In this document: one piece after another, positions 45,395 through 54,696 of the stretch
Position numbering within the stretch: position 1 is the stretch's first letter
Layout: each line of letters starts with the position of its first letter
DNA from: Psychrobacter okhotskensis
GTDB lineage: Bacteria > Pseudomonadota > Gammaproteobacteria > Pseudomonadales > Moraxellaceae
Length of the DNA: 64,000 nt
Assembly: GCF_013248965.1 (NCBI RefSeq)
Contig: NZ_JABRVQ010000001.1
Location: 62,001 to 126,000 of the forward strand
Direction of reading: 5' to 3'
Position numbers and translations under genes: made by a program
Notes under the pieces: model-generated
What the model was told of the DNA's origin: nothing
Databases searched by the model: none
The model's input: the letters and a program-made list of their open reading frames with translations, nothing else

Positions 45395-46309
45395 TTAAAC
45401 CGCCTTACCAAAATAAAGCTGCTGCGCCACTCGAAAAGTATTACAGTGCGCTTCAACCACATCTTCAATATCTTCTGAATAGCCACCACCCATGACGATG
45501 GCAACGGGGATGTTGGCGGCTTTTGCTTGGCGTAACACATATTCATCACGCGCCTTACAACCTTCTATCGTCAGTCCAAGTTTTCCCAACTTATCGGTCG
45601 CCAGTACATCGACAGCAGACTGATAAAAGATCATATCTGGTGCAACGTCGCTAATTAAGCGCGGTAGCGTGTCCTCTAATATCTGTAAATACTCAGCATC
45701 ACCAGTATCGTTGGCAAGTTCAATATCTAGGTCAGATAGTTCTTTGCGAAATGGATAGTTCTTGGCGCCATGCATACTAAACACAAAAACCCGTGGCTCA
45801 TTTGCCATAATACTAGCATTGCCATTGCCCTGATGGACGTCTAAATCGACCACCAAAATCTTTTGCGCCTGTCCACGATTTAATAATAAATTACTCGCGA
45901 TACAAACATCATTAAACACGCAAAAGCCCTCGCCATGATCAGCAAACGCATGGTGCGTACCACCGGCAACATTCATCGCGACGCCATATTTTTGCGCATA
46001 AAGCGCACATTCATAAGTTGCATAGGCAATATGACGACCACGATCGACTAACGCTTCGGTCATCTCAAAGCCAATAGGGCGTGCTTCCTTACGCGGCAAG
46101 GTTTGGGTCTTAAGTTTATACCAATAGTCTGCCGTATGAGTGGTCAAAATCTCCTCTTCGCTCAAGCGCGCAGGCGCAAAGAAACTATCGGTACTGATAG
46201 TGCCTTCAGCCAATAAGCGCTCAGGAATCATCGTATATTTTTGCATGGGAAAACGACGCTTGTCAGGTACGGAATAACGAAAGACGTCGGAGTAAGCAAT
46301 TTTTAGCAT
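45395..46309 (-). CDS. Histone deacetylase family (class II-like) amidohydrolase
   Basis: The 304-residue protein has the arginase/deacetylase fold. HHAFADHGEGFCVFNDV is the active-site region with the tandem His and the Phe-Asn motif, and VVDLDVHQGNGN provides the zinc ligands Asp and His. A third ligand is likely the Asp near SAVDVLATDKLGKLGL. VMGGGYS near the end includes the conserved tail motif. Bacterial members hydrolyse acetyl groups from polyamines or other acylated amines. The substrate is unknown. The start ATG is supported by the family-like N-terminus LKIAYSDVFRYSVP. Confidence 0.94.
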   Translation of the reverse strand: MLKIAYSDVFRYSVPDKRRFPMQKYTMIPERLLAEGTISTDSFFAPARLSEEEILTTHTADYWYKLKTQTLPRKEARPIGFEMTEALVDRGRHIAYATYECALYAQKYGVAMNVAGGTHHAFADHGEGFCVFNDVCIASNLLLNRGQAQKILVVDLDVHQGNGNASIMANEPRVFVFSMHGAKNYPFRKELSDLDIELANDTGDAEYLQILEDTLPRLISDVAPDMIFYQSAVDVLATDKLGKLGLTIEGCKARDEYVLRQAKAANIPVAIVMGGGYSEDIEDVVEAHCNTFRVAQQLYFGKAV

Positions 46310-46423
46310 AATGTTTAAGTGTGTCGGTATTTAAGAGGTGATAAGGTGTTTTTAGAAGGTTTTTTATTAAGCGTGATAAAGGGGTAGAAAATAGACGAAT
46401 GACTGATTTATATTTTGCTAAAC

Positions 46424-46517
46424 TCTTTAAGTTAAAAGGCTTTTTTAAGTTAATAGACTTTCTAAATTAAAGGGCTTTTGTAAGTTAAGAGATTTTCTTA
46501 AATAAACTATTTTTTAA
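46424..46517. repeat. Degenerate ~19-bp tandem repeats (about five units)
   Basis: Units of the form TTTAAGTTAAAAGGCTTTT repeat with 3-6 changes each, between the HDAC-like gene and the YbjN-like gene. The last unit abuts the YbjN-like stop codon region. Confidence 0.6.
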
Positions 46518-46528
46518 CTTAAGCATCT

Positions 46529-47350
46529 TTATTGGACAAACTGAGTCGGCAAAAAGAAGGTGCGTGAGTCGGATTGTTGACGCAGCTCTGTTAATAACGT
46601 TTGCATATCTTCAGCGGGATATTGGTTATTGAGTAAATCACTAAACAGCTCATTCGCTACCGTGGTCATGGCAATGACACTTTGTAGTAAATGCTCGATG
46701 ATTTCGTCATTAATACCAATAGTTTCGACATCGATGGCATGCTTGTAGCGTATCTCGCCATCGTTGATATCCATTTCTAGATTGCCAATCAGCATGTCAT
46801 AATTGATTTGAGTAATCAGTAACATCGCTGCACTTTGATGACTCTCTGGTATCAAAAATGGCAAAATTCCATAGACCGCTAGCAGCTTGTTTTTCTCTTG
46901 CACCCGAAATAGGTAGCCACAGTTCAGTTGTTTATGCCGCATTCTTAAGGATAAGTGATGCAATTGCTGACTGTCACTGCTTCTGGGTCGATAATAGGTA
47001 TATTGCCACTGATTATTACTAAAGTACTGTTTTAGACAGTCGACGATGGACGTTTCATTGGTTTCTTGCTGCGATGCTTGCAAATTCGCTTGAGCTTGCG
47101 AGCGCTCGCTATCATGATTATTATCACGGTGACTGGTCAAACTGCCAGTAGAGTCAGCCGTATTTGCCTCATCGCTATTACGAGTATTGGCGCTCGAGAT
47201 TCCTGCCTGCATCATATCAAGATCAATATCATCGTCAGCCGCTGCTGCCTGTGTTGGCATTTTTGCGCCATGGATAATAGACTGCGGTGCTGAAGCATTC
47301 AGTAGCCGTTTGAGTTTTTGCCACAAGCTGAGTTTATTACGTTGACTCAT
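46529..47350 (-). CDS. YbjN domain-containing protein
   Basis: The 273-residue protein has a variable, low-complexity N-terminus (1-105, rich in Ser, Asn, Asp and Gln). A YbjN domain of about 150 residues follows, starting IVDCLKQYFSNNQWQYTYYRP and containing FLIPESHQSAAMLLITQINYDMLIGNLEMD followed by DGEIRYKHAIDVE. YbjN-type proteins are predicted chaperone/regulatory domains, with a type III secretion chaperone-like fold. The function is unknown here. The next gene upstream on the same strand is 63 bases away, so they may form an operon. Confidence 0.82.
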   Translation of the reverse strand: MSQRNKLSLWQKLKRLLNASAPQSIIHGAKMPTQAAAADDDIDLDMMQAGISSANTRNSDEANTADSTGSLTSHRDNNHDSERSQAQANLQASQQETNETSIVDCLKQYFSNNQWQYTYYRPRSSDSQQLHHLSLRMRHKQLNCGYLFRVQEKNKLLAVYGILPFLIPESHQSAAMLLITQINYDMLIGNLEMDINDGEIRYKHAIDVETIGINDEIIEHLLQSVIAMTTVANELFSDLLNNQYPAEDMQTLLTELRQQSDSRTFFLPTQFVQ

Positions 47351-47413
47351 AGGTATTGTGTTGACATATAAATGGATGATATTGAAAAATGGCCGATAAG
47401 CAAAAACAGTCAG

Positions 47414-48466
47414 TTAGTTATTATTAAACACCAAACCCTCTTTGATAGTGGGCTGCGCATAAAATGCTTGCAACATCTCACCTATATGCGCTGCCAACCA
47501 CGGACTTTCAAGCGCATCGTATACGATGGGCAGTAGGGCACTACTAAATTGCGTCATGGCTTGCTCATCTATATATAAACTCGCGGCCACCGTTGCCATG
47601 CTATCGCCATGATGGTTGGCATACCACGTATCGATACTGGCTGACACGAGGCTGTGCAGATAAGGCGACATACGCAGACGGTTGTAGCTCTGTTGAATAC
47701 TGGCTTCAATATGATCGATACTACTATTGCCAGGCTCATCAGTTAAATAATTTTGCAGTTGGCTAATGGGCTGATCTTTGATTCTTGCCCAACCGCTTAC
47801 TAGCAACCGAGCGACTTCGTCATTTGATAAGTGCTCTTGGGCATTGGCTTCTGCACGACGTGCTAAGTCTTTAATATTACGGTGCAAATACGTTTGCAGT
47901 TTTTCATCAAGGTTTCTATTGGTCGCCTTTTCAAAAGAGCTGCGCCCAAATTTCATCAGTTTACCAGCAGCGCCTGCTTTATCCAGCGTGGTTTCCATAA
48001 AGTCGTTGATCGCGTGATAGAGCGTTTGCGTCAGCAAATCTGCAAAAGTCTCGTTGCCGACTAGCGTATGAATCAAAACATTACGCTGCTGCTCATGGCT
48101 ACCCACATAATCGGCTAAGGTCTGCACTTGAGTGTCATCTACCAGCTCAGACAACGGCACATTGTCATTGACCGGATGATAAATAATCGTATGCAAGATA
48201 TCGCGAATATCTTTACGTATCACATCCGTCATCGGTTGGTTCAGGAGCCAGTCGTTGATCAGATGTTGCAAATCATCGGCGCTGACATATTTATTCAATG
48301 GCTGGGCAGCAAACCACTGCCAAGCCTCAATGCTTAGCGGTTCTGCTTGCGTGCGTAACCATTGCTGCATAAACGCAACTTGCGCGTCGACTAAGCTGTC
48401 TATTGTTAGCGCTGGCGTATCTAAGTTTTGGCTATCTTTTGAAGTCTGCATAGGTTTTGAGGTCAT
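47414..48466 (-). CDS. Conserved-looking helical protein, unknown
   Basis: From ATG 48466 this is a 350-residue soluble protein, mostly alpha-helical with amphipathic segments and no cysteine-rich or catalytic motif visible. A positively charged segment AAGKLMKFGRSSFEKATN near 175-190 is the only distinctive stretch. I do not recognise a family. The open frame goes up to 48508, and neither start has a clear Shine-Dalgarno sequence; 48466 avoids a probable promoter element (CAGTATAAC) that lies between the two. It is divergent from ccmA (118 bases between) and probably co-transcribed with the YbjN-like gene. Confidence 0.6.
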   Translation of the reverse strand: MTSKPMQTSKDSQNLDTPALTIDSLVDAQVAFMQQWLRTQAEPLSIEAWQWFAAQPLNKYVSADDLQHLINDWLLNQPMTDVIRKDIRDILHTIIYHPVNDNVPLSELVDDTQVQTLADYVGSHEQQRNVLIHTLVGNETFADLLTQTLYHAINDFMETTLDKAGAAGKLMKFGRSSFEKATNRNLDEKLQTYLHRNIKDLARRAEANAQEHLSNDEVARLLVSGWARIKDQPISQLQNYLTDEPGNSSIDHIEASIQQSYNRLRMSPYLHSLVSASIDTWYANHHGDSMATVAASLYIDEQAMTQFSSALLPIVYDALESPWLAAHIGEMLQAFYAQPTIKEGLVFNNN

Positions 48467-48584
48467 AGTTATCGACAATTTGTTATACTGTGTGGTTGGG
48501 GTAAGCATAAAGTATTATGCCACGAACATGATATTTGTTGGTGATGAATATTGACTGCTGCTTGATAAATAATAAGAGGTTTGA

Positions 48585-49214
48585 ATGACAGCTCTGAATA
48601 TCGCCTTACTTACGCTTGATGAGCTGACCGTTCAGCGCGGTGAAGTCCCTCTATGTGAAGGCGTTGCGCTCGATTTACCTGCGGGCAGTATTTGTCACTT
48701 GATTGGTGCTAATGGCACAGGCAAAACGACGCTACTGATGCAGCTGGCTGGATTATTACCAGTGTTGGAAGGTCAAGTTTACTATCAAGGAACAGCCAGT
48801 TTACCGGTTCAGCCTTTATATGTGTCGCATCAGTTGGGCATACATCCAAATCTGACGGTCACGCAAAATCTGACTTTTTTGCTGAATTTATACGGCATTA
48901 GCCCAAGTGTTGCTGATATTGATGACGCTTTAGCTTGGGTTGGACTGCAAGGCTTTGAGACGATTAGCTCAAGCCATTTATCTGCTGGACAAACCCGCCG
49001 TATCACCCTTGCACGGCTTTACTTGTTGACCCCTGAGGTGACACCGTTATGGCTACTTGATGAGCCTTTTACTGCTCTTGATGTCGATATGGTGGCGCGG
49101 ATGGAAGACAGATTACGCGAATTTTCTAATGCTGGCGGTGGTATATTGATGACCAGTCATCAGGCTGTCGGCGTCGCCAATCAAGTGCTCGATTTGTCCG
49201 ACTATATGGTTTGA
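48585..49214 (+). CDS. ccmA: Heme exporter ATP-binding protein CcmA
   Basis: CcmA powers the CcmABCD complex that transfers heme onto CcmE for cytochrome c maturation. The 209-residue ABC ATPase has Walker A GANGTGKTT at about 38-46, the signature LSAGQTRR with the CcmA-type form, Walker B LWLLDEPFTALD and the H-loop in MTSHQA. The short length is usual for CcmA. The start at 48585 follows AAGAGGTTTGA. It is the first gene of ccmABCDE; ccmB starts 64 bases after. Confidence 0.97.
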   Translation: MTALNIALLTLDELTVQRGEVPLCEGVALDLPAGSICHLIGANGTGKTTLLMQLAGLLPVLEGQVYYQGTASLPVQPLYVSHQLGIHPNLTVTQNLTFLLNLYGISPSVADIDDALAWVGLQGFETISSSHLSAGQTRRITLARLYLLTPEVTPLWLLDEPFTALDVDMVARMEDRLREFSNAGGGILMTSHQAVGVANQVLDLSDYMV

Positions 49215-49278
49215 ATGTTGTTAGCATAAGTGTGATAAGTAGTATAAGTGTGCCAGTCATCCGTGGAAGAGCGAATAA

Positions 49279-50016
49279 ATGATAGAAATAGACGAGCCAG
49301 TAGACAAGGTTAATACAAGCTCAAACGTTAGTGCATCGGCTGCACGCGCTATCAGCTTTAGGCAGTTATGGCGGCGCGAGTGGCACGTGAAGCAGCAAGG
49401 AGCGGTACAATGGTTGTACCCTTTGGTACTGTTTTTAGTGATTATCACCTTGTTTCCGCTAGCCGTTGGTAGCGAACCTGCGCTGTTACAGCGTCTTGGG
49501 GTCTCAGCGGTGTGGATTGCTGCTCTATTGTCACTAGTAATGGGTGTTGATGGCTTATTTAAGCCCGCTCTTGATAATGGCACACTGGCGCAATTGGTTG
49601 TTGCCAAAGCGTCGCTGCCGTTATGGGTGCTCATCCGCCTAGTCATCCATTGGATTTTTAGTAGTGGCATTGTGGCAGCGCTTAGTTTACTTGCCGTGCC
49701 TTTGTTTCAGCTTAGCTGGTTTGAGGCGTGGATATTGATGGCGTCTATTTTGACCGGCAGTCCGATGCTCTTGATGCTGTCAGCAGTGGCAAGTAGTTTG
49801 ACGCTGTCATTGAAGAATGGTGCAGTGCTAGTGCCTTTGATCGCCTTACCAATGCAATTGCCGGTGTTGATTTTTGCCACAGGAGCAGTGGATTTATTTG
49901 CCACTGGTCTTAATGGCTTACCGATACTGGCATTATTATTGGCAGGTAGTATTATTTCAGTGTTGGTGATGCCATGGGTGATTGCGATGACCTTAAAAAT
50001 GTCATGGCTCAATTAA
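49279..50016 (+). CDS. ccmB: Heme exporter permease CcmB
   Basis: CcmB is the membrane partner of CcmA. Its 245 residues have six hydrophobic helices, with WLYPLVLFLVIITLFPLAVG near the start and SLKNGAVLVPLIALPMQLPVLIF in the second half; the latter motif is characteristic of CcmB. An N-terminal polar extension of about 25 residues is longer than in E. coli CcmB (220 residues). The start ATG 49279 has a weak ribosome site. It is followed by ccmC after 219 bases rather than by overlap, a looser spacing than in most ccm operons. Confidence 0.95.
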   Translation: MIEIDEPVDKVNTSSNVSASAARAISFRQLWRREWHVKQQGAVQWLYPLVLFLVIITLFPLAVGSEPALLQRLGVSAVWIAALLSLVMGVDGLFKPALDNGTLAQLVVAKASLPLWVLIRLVIHWIFSSGIVAALSLLAVPLFQLSWFEAWILMASILTGSPMLLMLSAVASSLTLSLKNGAVLVPLIALPMQLPVLIFATGAVDLFATGLNGLPILALLLAGSIISVLVMPWVIAMTLKMSWLN

Positions 50017-50093
50017 ACAGTAGACTTTCTGTACTATCAACACCCAGTCGTTTAAACCCAATGTATTAACAGCATGTTGAAAACTGGCAACTT

Positions 50094-50102
50094 TGCTATA
50101 AT
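50094..50102 (+). promoter_or_regulatory. Extended -10 promoter candidate for ccmC
   Basis: TGCTATAAT at 50094-50102 is a perfect extended -10 element (TGN plus TATAAT). A TTGAAA occurs 14 bases before the -10, too close for a standard -35. It would place a start in the gap between ccmB and ccmC, so ccmCDE may be transcribed separately from ccmAB. Confidence 0.45.
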
Positions 50103-50235
50103 AGCCAGCTAACTAAGTAAACAAATCACTCGTAGATTCTATCCAGTGTTTAACGCCGGCAGGTTGACAGGTAGTCGCGCCCATGATGCGCTATATCGGT
50201 TACAACCAATACGCTGTGCCAATAGGTTTATTCCC

Positions 50236-51024
50236 ATGCCCAACCTGAATAACATCTCATCTCCTAGCCTGTGGCAGCGCATCTGGCAGGGCTTTTTGAC
50301 CACTGTGGGTACCAAGCAGTTTTTTCGCATTTTTTCGCCTTGGGTCAAGTGGCTGGCAATATTAGCCACTATTTGTCTTGTGATCGGTAGCGTCTGGGGC
50401 CTCGCTTTTGCGCCGCCTGATTACCTACAAGGTAATAGCTATCGCATTATCTTTATTCACGTACCCGCTGCCAGCATTGCCATTTCTATCTATTTTGCCT
50501 TAGCAGTGCTCGGGGTCATTTTTTTGGTTTGGAAAATTAAGACTGCCAGTCTTGTGGCGCAGGCGCTTGCTCCGCTAGGATTTTTGCTCTGTGTGATTAG
50601 CTTGATTACGGGTTCTATTTGGGCAAAACCGACGTGGGGCACTTACTGGGTTTGGGATGCGCGTTTGACCTCTATGCTCATTTTGGCATTTTTGTATGCG
50701 GGCGTCATGGCCCTGTTTGCCGCGTTTGAGCATACTGCCAATCGTGGTAAAGCTGCCGCTATTTTGTCTATTGTTGGCGCAGTAAACTTGCCTATTATTA
50801 AGTATTCGGTACAGTGGTGGAACACCTTGCATCAAGGCTCGACCTTTACTCTAACCGCCGCGCCCAAAATGTCTGCAGATATGTGGATGCCATTATTACT
50901 AATGATTGTCGGTAGTTATTTATTGGTCGCGACGTTAGCGATTTATCGTACCAATACGCTTATCTTGTATCGTGATCAAGGTAAAGCGTGGGTCAAAGAG
51001 TATCTTCGCGGGCAAGCCAAATGA
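50236..51024 (+). CDS. ccmC: Heme exporter/handling protein CcmC
   Basis: This 262-residue inner-membrane protein binds heme and loads it onto CcmE. It has six membrane helices and the tryptophan-rich WWD motif WGTYWVWDARLTSML near 131-145. Conserved histidines flanking it are in FIHVPAAS near 78 and WNTLHQGS near 195. The open frame continues upstream to 50146, but those 30 residues are unlike the family and ATG 50236 (MPNLNN, after AATAGGTTTATTCCC) is preferred. It is about 15 residues longer than E. coli CcmC. Confidence 0.95.
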   Translation: MPNLNNISSPSLWQRIWQGFLTTVGTKQFFRIFSPWVKWLAILATICLVIGSVWGLAFAPPDYLQGNSYRIIFIHVPAASIAISIYFALAVLGVIFLVWKIKTASLVAQALAPLGFLLCVISLITGSIWAKPTWGTYWVWDARLTSMLILAFLYAGVMALFAAFEHTANRGKAAAILSIVGAVNLPIIKYSVQWWNTLHQGSTFTLTAAPKMSADMWMPLLLMIVGSYLLVATLAIYRTNTLILYRDQGKAWVKEYLRGQAK

Positions 51025-51068
51025 CGGCAACGACTGTCGCCAAAACAACTAACGGCTAGGAACCTATT

Positions 51069-51290
51069 ATGCAGCCTTACTTTTATAGCGTATCTGAGTT
51101 CATCGCCATGGGTAAGCATGGTGTGTTTGTCTGGTCGTGCTGGGCAATTACGGTTGGCGTGATGCTGGCTTTTATTATATATAGTCGCAGGCAACGACAA
51201 GCGCTTATCAAACAACTGACCATTCAGCAGGCTCGACAAGCTCAACGTACTGCTAAAACCGCCAATCCTGCAACCAAGCAGCCGATGTAA
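51069..51290 (+). CDS. ccmD: Heme exporter protein CcmD
   Basis: This small 73-residue protein has one membrane helix (about 17-39) followed by a basic cytoplasmic tail (RQRQALIKQLTIQQARQAQR). It opens with YFYSVSEFIAMGKHGVFVWSCW, matching CcmD's N-terminal region. CcmD stabilises the CcmABC complex and aids release of heme-CcmE. The spacing to ccmC is 44 bases. A 254-base gap separates it from ccmE, so a separate promoter there is possible. Confidence 0.9.
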   Translation: MQPYFYSVSEFIAMGKHGVFVWSCWAITVGVMLAFIIYSRRQRQALIKQLTIQQARQAQRTAKTANPATKQPM

Positions 51291-51544
51291 AAATTATTTT
51301 AATATCATAACTTTAGCTAATAAAATTATACGCTTTAAATTGTAAGTATATGGCTGTATTGACGATTATAGGGCTTATTGATTTATCCGAAAAATGCTAC
51401 CATATAGCTATTAGAAGAGTACGATTAGAAAGACAGTTTTAAACAGTTTTTCTAATGGTAGTTTCTCTAATATTTTCTGTTTTATAGATTTATATGGCGT
51501 TATCTATACATTGTAAAACAGCGACTCATCAATGAGGTAGTGGT

Positions 51545-52045
51545 ATGAACGCAGTTCGTCGCAAAAAACTGATGTGGGTTATGTTCACGCTTGCAGGGGC
51601 GGCAGTGGCGGTAGTATTGGTCATTTATGCTATTGGTCAACAAACCGATTACTATTTTGATGCTACGGCGATTGCACAAGGTGAAGCGCCACAAGACAAG
51701 CGTATTCGTGCAGGCGGAATGGTCGTCGCTGGTAGTGTACAGCGTGCGCCAGATAATCCCTTAAATGTGGAGTTCGCGATTACGGATTTTGAATCAACGG
51801 TTCCGGTCACTTATCAAGGTATTTTGCCGGATTTGTTTGCTGAAAACTCAGGCGTCGTTGCCACTGGTAAAATGCAGGGTGAGACCTTTGTCGCTGGTGA
51901 GGTGTTGGCCAAGCATGATGAAAACTACATGCCACCAGAAGTTGCCAAATCAATGAAAGAAAATAATCGGAGCGTCGCAGTGCCTTCTTCTGAGCAATAT
52001 AACCCTGCTGAGCCGATACATGAAACCAAAACGCTTCAACAATAG
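51545..52045 (+). CDS. ccmE: Cytochrome c maturation heme chaperone CcmE
   Basis: CcmE carries heme covalently in the periplasm. The 166-residue protein has an N-terminal membrane anchor (about 9-29) and an OB-fold; the heme-binding motif is [13 protein letters not shown], with His124 and Tyr128. The C-terminal 25 residues are polar and variable. The start at 51545 follows TGAGGTAGTGGT. ccmF, ccmG and ccmH do not follow; the next gene is an aldo/keto reductase on the other strand, so the ccm set is split in this genome. Confidence 0.97.
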   Translation: MNAVRRKKLMWVMFTLAGAAVAVVLVIYAIGQQTDYYFDATAIAQGEAPQDKRIRAGGMVVAGSVQRAPDNPLNVEFAITDFESTVPVTYQGILPDLFAENSGVVATGKMQGETFVAGEVLAKHDENYMPPEVAKSMKENNRSVAVPSSEQYNPAEPIHETKTLQQ

Positions 52046-52062
52046 TGGTTGCAAATACCAAT

Positions 52063-52097
52063 AAAAAAACCACCGATTTGCTCGGTGGCTTTTTTTG
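52063..52097. terminator. Terminator after ccmE
   Basis: CCACCGA pairs with TCGGTGG across a 5-base loop, between A- and T-runs, at the convergence of ccmE and the aldo/keto reductase. Confidence 0.9.
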
Positions 52098-52143
52098 TTT
52101 AGTAAATTATTAATTGATTAAGTATATAACGATTTTACGTCAA

Positions 52144-52992
52144 TCAATCGTCCCACTCAGGTGAATAATCAGGATGTTCGATTTTACGTCCATCACTACT
52201 GGCAAGTTTGCCAATTTTCTCTAGTTCCTCTGCACTCAAATGCACCTTCATTGCATCCAAGTTACCTTGTAAGTGGTCAGGATTAGACGTCTTTGGAATA
52301 GCAACGCGGTGCTTGTCTGACAGAATCCAAGCCAACGATACTTGTGCAGGCGTGATGTTATGCTTATCAGCGATTTCTTTGATAACCTCATTATCGAACA
52401 CATCACCGCGTGCAAGTGGCGAATAAGCTTCAAGTAGAATATGGTGATTGTTCAAAAAAGTTTGCAAGGTTTTTTGCTTAATAAAGGGATGAAACTCAAC
52501 CTGATTGACCACAATCGGCACATCTGCATATTTCTTGGCTTCAATGATATTGGCAATATTAAAATTAGAAACCCCGATATGGCGCGTCAAACCTTGCTTT
52601 TGCAACTCGCATAGTGCTGGGATTGTCTCAGATAGTGGTACGCGGTCGTCAGGCCAATGCAAGAGTAGCAGATCCACATAATCGGTATCTAAATTCTCTA
52701 ATGAGCGTTTTGCTGCTGCCATGAGTTTTTCTGGCTCAAACTTCATATCATCAGGGAAAATCTTTGTGGTCAAAAAGAATTTATCACGAGCGACGCCCGA
52801 TTGCTTAATACCTTGACCAACCTCGAATTCATTACCGTAAGCTTGGGCGGTATCGATATGTTCGTAGCCCATCTTAAGACCTTGGCTAACGACATCGATA
52901 CAGTCTTGCCCCGTTGACTGCCAAGTGCCCAGTCCTAATACTGGAATGTTGGCTTGTCCTGCGGTACGAATATTATACTTTTTAGCATGCAT
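52144..52992 (-). CDS. Aldo/keto reductase
   Basis: The 282-residue (beta/alpha)8 NADPH-dependent oxidoreductase has the full catalytic tetrad D47, Y52, K77 and H112, seen in HIDTAQAYGNE, LTTKIF and LLLLHWP. Later motifs GVSNFN and PKTSNPDHL bind substrate and cofactor. It resembles AKR5-type 2,5-diketo-gluconate/methylglyoxal reductases. The open frame extends to 53055, but ATG 52992 (MHAKKYN) with AAGGATAATAAT before it is used. It stands alone. Confidence 0.95.
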   Translation of the reverse strand: MHAKKYNIRTAGQANIPVLGLGTWQSTGQDCIDVVSQGLKMGYEHIDTAQAYGNEFEVGQGIKQSGVARDKFFLTTKIFPDDMKFEPEKLMAAAKRSLENLDTDYVDLLLLHWPDDRVPLSETIPALCELQKQGLTRHIGVSNFNIANIIEAKKYADVPIVVNQVEFHPFIKQKTLQTFLNNHHILLEAYSPLARGDVFDNEVIKEIADKHNITPAQVSLAWILSDKHRVAIPKTSNPDHLQGNLDAMKVHLSAEELEKIGKLASSDGRKIEHPDYSPEWDD

Positions 52993-53276
52993 ATTATTAT
53001 CCTTGTTATTTTTTGACTTATTAATGGCTCTTATAGTTATTAATAGAGCAGTCAATCAGAAATGCTATATTCACGATTTCTATTAAGTATCAGTCTCTAT
53101 TAGATTTATCCACTATAGAAAGAAATTGCGCTAAGTGAAAGAGCCCGTGACGCTTTCCTACAAAGGGCAAACAGGCTGTAACGTCATTTTAGAGATGGTT
53201 AGGTTTTTATGGACGGAATTATTAATAAAGGAAGGTTACCTAATCTTCTGAACACTTCATTCAACTAGGAGAGGAT

Positions 53277-54506
53277 GTGGCTATTTTTTCAGAAATCACT
53301 CATTCAAAAGACGGTCTGGCAAAAACCAATAGCACCGGACAAAATCCTCTTTCTTGGTTTATCTTTGGTCTCATGGCCAGTGTTACTTTTATCGGTATTC
53401 TCTCAGAGCTGATGCCTTCCGGTATTTTGCCGCAAATGACAGCAGGTCTTGGTATCGAACAGACCCAAGTCGGATTCTTGGTCGGTATCTATGCGCTCGC
53501 ATCAGCGATTTTTGCCATTCCACTCATCAGTATGACGCTGTGGGTCAATCGAAAGATTCTCCTTATGGCTTTATTGACAGGTTTTGCTGTCTCTAATATC
53601 GTCGTCGGCCTCACTTCTTCTTATTCTCTCATCGTGGTCATGCGTATTTTGGGTGGTATCTGCGCCGGTATTATGTGGCCAATGATTGCAGCCTACGGTA
53701 CTGCATTGGTGCCCGAGAATATGCAGGGTAAGGCGATTACTATTATTATGGCGGGTAACACCTTTGGCGTGAGTCTTGGGTTACCGATTATGACTTTTAT
53801 TGGTACGCAAGTAGGGTGGCGCACATCGTTTATCGTGCTTGGCGTGCTTGGCGGAGTCATTGCGCTGTTAGCGATGAAGTTTTTGCCGTCGGTAAAGGGT
53901 GAAAAGCTGACGCAAAGCAATTCGCCAATAGCGGTGCTAAAAATACCTGGGGTCTGGATAGTCTTAGCCCTGACTTTCTTGGCAGTCGTTGCCCATTACA
54001 GCACCTACACCTATATTACGCTACTGGTCGAAACCATAGAGTTTGTCGGTGGTATCAGCTTAGCCCTGCTGATTTTTGGCATTGGTTCTGTCATCTCAGT
54101 CATACTATCTGCCAAGATTATTGATACGCATCTGCGCGGTTTGATCGTTAGTATGCTGGCTTGTGGTGCTATGACGATGCTGCTGTTTGTCTTCTTTGGC
54201 GGGACTAATGGGTTTGCGCATTTTGCCTTTTTACTGTGGGGCTTAGCATTCGGACCTTTGGTCACGATGTTTCAAACAGCCGTTAGCCATCAGGTCACCG
54301 AGGCAAAAGCTATCGCCACGTCAGTACAATCTAGTGTGTTTAACTTTTCAATTATGATTGCGACATGGTTGGCTGGTTTGATTTTGGTGCACCTGCCAGA
54401 GACAGGTGTTTTCGGCATTGTATATCTGTCTATTCTTTGTTTTGTTCCGGCCATTATTATTACGGTAATCTCTAAAAAAACCTTAGATACGCCTACTTTC
54501 CACTGA
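53277..54506 (+). CDS. MFS family efflux transporter
   Basis: The 409-residue protein has 12 predicted membrane helices and the DHA1-like opening FIGILSELMPSGILPQMTAGLG, followed by GFLVGIYALASAIFAIPL (motif A area) and RILGGICAGIMWPMIAAYG. It is the AraJ/YdhP-type sugar or drug efflux branch by these motifs; the substrate is unknown. The start is a GTG at 53277 behind the very good Shine-Dalgarno sequence CTAGGAGAGGAT; the ATG two bases earlier is in another frame. A strong terminator follows. It is not linked to its neighbours. Confidence 0.92.
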   Translation: MAIFSEITHSKDGLAKTNSTGQNPLSWFIFGLMASVTFIGILSELMPSGILPQMTAGLGIEQTQVGFLVGIYALASAIFAIPLISMTLWVNRKILLMALLTGFAVSNIVVGLTSSYSLIVVMRILGGICAGIMWPMIAAYGTALVPENMQGKAITIIMAGNTFGVSLGLPIMTFIGTQVGWRTSFIVLGVLGGVIALLAMKFLPSVKGEKLTQSNSPIAVLKIPGVWIVLALTFLAVVAHYSTYTYITLLVETIEFVGGISLALLIFGIGSVISVILSAKIIDTHLRGLIVSMLACGAMTMLLFVFFGGTNGFAHFAFLLWGLAFGPLVTMFQTAVSHQVTEAKAIATSVQSSVFNFSIMIATWLAGLILVHLPETGVFGIVYLSILCFVPAIIITVISKKTLDTPTFH

Positions 54507-54524
54507 CTATAGAATGCAGACCAT

Positions 54525-54560
54525 AAAAAATGCCCATTACTTATAAGTAATGGGCATCTT
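54525..54560 (+). terminator. Terminator of the MFS gene
   Basis: GATGCCCATTACTTA-type arms: TGCCCATTACTT pairs with AAGTAATGGGCA around a 2-4 base loop, with A-run before and T-rich bases after. Confidence 0.88.
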
Positions 54561-54633
54561 TGTATTTATATTTCGGCTTGTTAGCGCTATTCGTTGATAT
54601 GAATGAATACTCTTTAAATATCTAAAAATTTAA

Positions 54634-54696
54634 TGACTAAGTTATCAACTATTAGTCTATCAATTACTAAGCTATCAATTACTAAGCTATCAACTA
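54634..54696. repeat. Four 15-bp tandem repeats at the metQ 3' end
   Basis: Units of the form TACTAAGCTATCAAT occur four times with small changes, and the last one contains the metQ stop codon (minus strand). The array may have been extended into the end of the gene. Confidence 0.75.

Noticed and set aside
53275-53277. ATG just before the MFS gene as its start
   Set aside because: It is in a different frame; the GTG at 53277 opens the transporter frame behind the same Shine-Dalgarno sequence.
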